This document shows, piece by piece, positions 62,817 to 64,000 of a DNA stretch of 64,000 nt. Made by a program: the position numbers and the translations under genes. Origin of the DNA: Candidatus Ichthyocystis hellenicum (GTDB lineage: Bacteria > Pseudomonadota > Gammaproteobacteria > Burkholderiales > 2013Ark19i); contig NZ_LN906597.1 in NCBI RefSeq assembly GCF_001460935.1, positions 606,768 through 670,767 of the forward strand. The letters run 5' to 3'. Numbering within the stretch: the first letter of the stretch is position 1; every line of letters begins with the position of its first letter. The notes under the pieces were generated by a model. It saw nothing but the letters and a program-made list of their open reading frames with translations, did not search any database and was not told where the DNA came from.

Positions 62817-63746
62817 CTATTTGTTAACTTGTTGAAATATATAACTCTGATTATTTCTCCAGAATTTGTAGCGATCAAGGTAATTCAGGGAAAGGCTTAT
62901 ACTACTACTTTTATTGATGGCATCCAAATGAAGATCTATCGAACCTAGGTTTATTTTTTTGGTGTTGATAATTCTTCTTAGTTCCTCATTCCACGGAAAA
63001 TATGGTAATTGATCATCAATGAGAAACGGTCCTGTCATGTCGTTAGTTATCTTTGGGTAACAATCATCTAATGGGTATACTGCTTTGTTTTGATAGCGAC
63101 AAAGATCTTGTATCCAGTGATCATTTGTCCAAATGTGCTTAAAGTTGTTTGGTGGAGTTGTCCATGATGTTTCTACAGGACCATTAGCAACCATTTTTAT
63201 CCCATTTATGGTTGGGCGGTTATTATCTTCCAACTTCTTGTTGATGGGAGAGTTGTGAAGAGCTATTTCCCATTCCGTTAGTTTTTTTTTCCATGTAACG
63301 GATGTTTTGGGGTCTGATGGATCATGGTTACCTTCAGCGTAGATATTTGGTGGTTCATCTACTAGGCAAAACCAGCGATTGGCATTTGTTGCTTCCCATT
63401 TATGTGTGTTGTCGATAGATGATAGTTGTTGAATAAAACCTGATAATTCTTCGTTGGATATAGATAAATTGTTACCACAAATGAAGGAGTTATATTTCCA
63501 TCCAACCCGAATATGAACTGGTTCGAATAAGATCCACCATTTTTTTTCTTGTTTTGGAATTTTATCGACCAATAAATAAAAAAATCCCCTATCTTGAGGT
63601 GATAGGTTAAGCATGATATTTCTTGTTTCATCCACCGAAATATCATGTTTTCTAACCTGAGCTCGATAAAAACTAGGTGGTATGTTCTTTGTTTTAAAAC
63701 AAGAGAAAAAATTGCGAATTAGAATTACTATTCGTCTATTCATCAC
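62817..63746 (-). CDS. RecJ-associated protein resembling RpfE
   Basis: This 309-residue cytoplasmic-looking protein has no assigned activity. Its pattern resembles the RpfE-like family encoded next to recJ in xanthomonads and betaproteobacteria: a segment like EPVHIRVGW, NRWFCLVDEPPNIYAEG, TWKKKLTEWEIALHNSPIN and RPTINGIKMVANGPVE. These recall the family's W..L.E.Q..LH..P.N and INGxW blocks, though here the tryptophan and some glycines of the last block are lost. The recJ neighbour supports this. The ATG overlaps the lolD stop by 11 bp, so translation is coupled. The N-terminal 15 residues are hydrophobic and basic. Confidence 0.5.
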   Translation of the reverse strand: MMNRRIVILIRNFFSCFKTKNIPPSFYRAQVRKHDISVDETRNIMLNLSPQDRGFFYLLVDKIPKQEKKWWILFEPVHIRVGWKYNSFICGNNLSISNEELSGFIQQLSSIDNTHKWEATNANRWFCLVDEPPNIYAEGNHDPSDPKTSVTWKKKLTEWEIALHNSPINKKLEDNNRPTINGIKMVANGPVETSWTTPPNNFKHIWTNDHWIQDLCRYQNKAVYPLDDCYPKITNDMTGPFLIDDQLPYFPWNEELRRIINTKKINLGSIDLHLDAINKSSSISLSLNYLDRYKFWRNNQSYIFQQVNK

Positions 63747-64000
63747 GTTTAAGATATCCCTGTGTAAGGGTATAATTTGTAGGCATTTTTTTTGCCAATT
63801 CCAAATTATGAGTTACCAAGACTAGAGCAATATTGTGCTTGTGACTTAGTTCTTGCAAAAGAGTAAAAATATTTAGTGCCGTTTTGTGGTCCAAATTTCC
63901 TGTTGGTTCGTCAGCGAGTATGCAGTTTGGTAGCCCACAAAGCGCCCTTGCAATTCCAGTGCGCTGCCGTTCTCCCCCAGAAAGTTGCTGAGGGGAGTGG
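63736..64000 (-). CDS. lolD: Lipoprotein-releasing ABC ATPase LolD (3' part)
   Basis: The gene runs off the right edge, so only the last 87 codons are present. They contain the ABC signature LSGGERQR, Walker B CILADEPTGNLD and the H-loop VTHN followed by LELAKKM, the LolD C-terminal pattern. LolD powers LolCE, which extracts mature lipoproteins from the inner membrane. The stop at 63736-63738 lies inside the RpfE-like gene. The Walker A half is outside the window. Other small ABC ATPases such as FtsE-type are less likely given this C-terminus and the recJ neighbourhood. Confidence 0.82.
   Translation of the reverse strand, partial: HSPQQLSGGERQRTGIARALCGLPNCILADEPTGNLDHKTALNIFTLLQELSHKHNIALVLVTHNLELAKKMPTNYTLTQGYLKRDE

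Noticed and set aside
1-64000. CRISPR array, insertion sequence, prophage, toxin-antitoxin or restriction locus
   Set aside because: No spaced repeat array, transposase, integrase, terminal repeats or related protein motifs were seen; the gene set is housekeeping throughout.

Overview
The window reads as an ordinary chromosomal stretch of a low-GC, probably host-associated betaproteobacterium. The evidence is the gene content and order: rplM-rpsI with erpA, the proteobacterial (non-E. coli) type of GshA, pilB-pilC-pilD behind a CorB-type protein, an fmdB-DUF502-aspS block, a BioC-like methyltransferase, a phasin-like protein, a betaproteobacterial porin, coq7, recJ and lolD. Coding is dense, with many overlapping starts and stops, many GTG/TTG starts, and little intergenic DNA. 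A compact, AT-biased betaproteobacterium such as the intracellular Candidatus Ichthyocystis group would fit, but that name is inference and I could not test it.

Layout. 1-4.9 kb: ribosomal proteins L13/S9, a membrane coiled-coil protein, ErpA, convergent GshA, and the ABC-F protein YbiT ending in a bidirectional terminator. 4.9-10.3 kb (minus strand): a six-gene run rpiA-phoU-fba-purC-hslV-hslU. 10.5-14.1 kb: nadC-nadA (NAD synthesis), convergent rmuC, and the RNase P RNA gene rnpB. 14.2-22.3 kb (plus): corB, pilB-pilC-pilD, fmdB, DUF502, aspS. 22.3-27.4 kb: lgt, plsY, a large membrane-bound PAS-GGDEF-EAL protein and a decayed ThiD-like protein. 27.4-31.9 kb: a quinone oxidoreductase, relA, and hemL, which seems to start at an ATT codon. 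31.9-35.2 kb (minus): an unrecognised orphan, dsbD and a folB-cutA fusion. 35.2-51.6 kb: the dcw cell-wall and division cluster (rsmH, ftsL, ftsI, murE, murF, mraY, murD, ftsW, murG, murC, ddl, ftsQ, ftsA, ftsZ), interrupted by about 365 bp of non-coding DNA between murG and murC. 51.6-64 kb: bioC-like, phasin-like, enoyl-CoA hydratase, a KefB-type antiporter, oligopeptidase A, rpe, porin, coq7, recJ, an RpfE-like protein and the 3' part of lolD.

Functionally the window is mostly housekeeping: peptidoglycan synthesis and septation, lipoprotein maturation and sorting (Lgt, LolD), phospholipid (PlsY), NAD, haem and ubiquinone synthesis, the stringent response, periplasmic disulfide reduction and type IV pilus/secretion machinery. 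I see no insertion sequence, prophage, CRISPR array, tRNA, toxin-antitoxin or defence locus. The most unusual items are the FolB-CutA fusion, the probable ATT start of hemL, the degenerate ThiD paralogue, the non-coding break in the dcw cluster, a perfect 14-bp inverted repeat across the rpe stop codon, a nine-C tract inside dsbD, and the orphan gene beside hemL. I did not find a convincing new multi-gene system.
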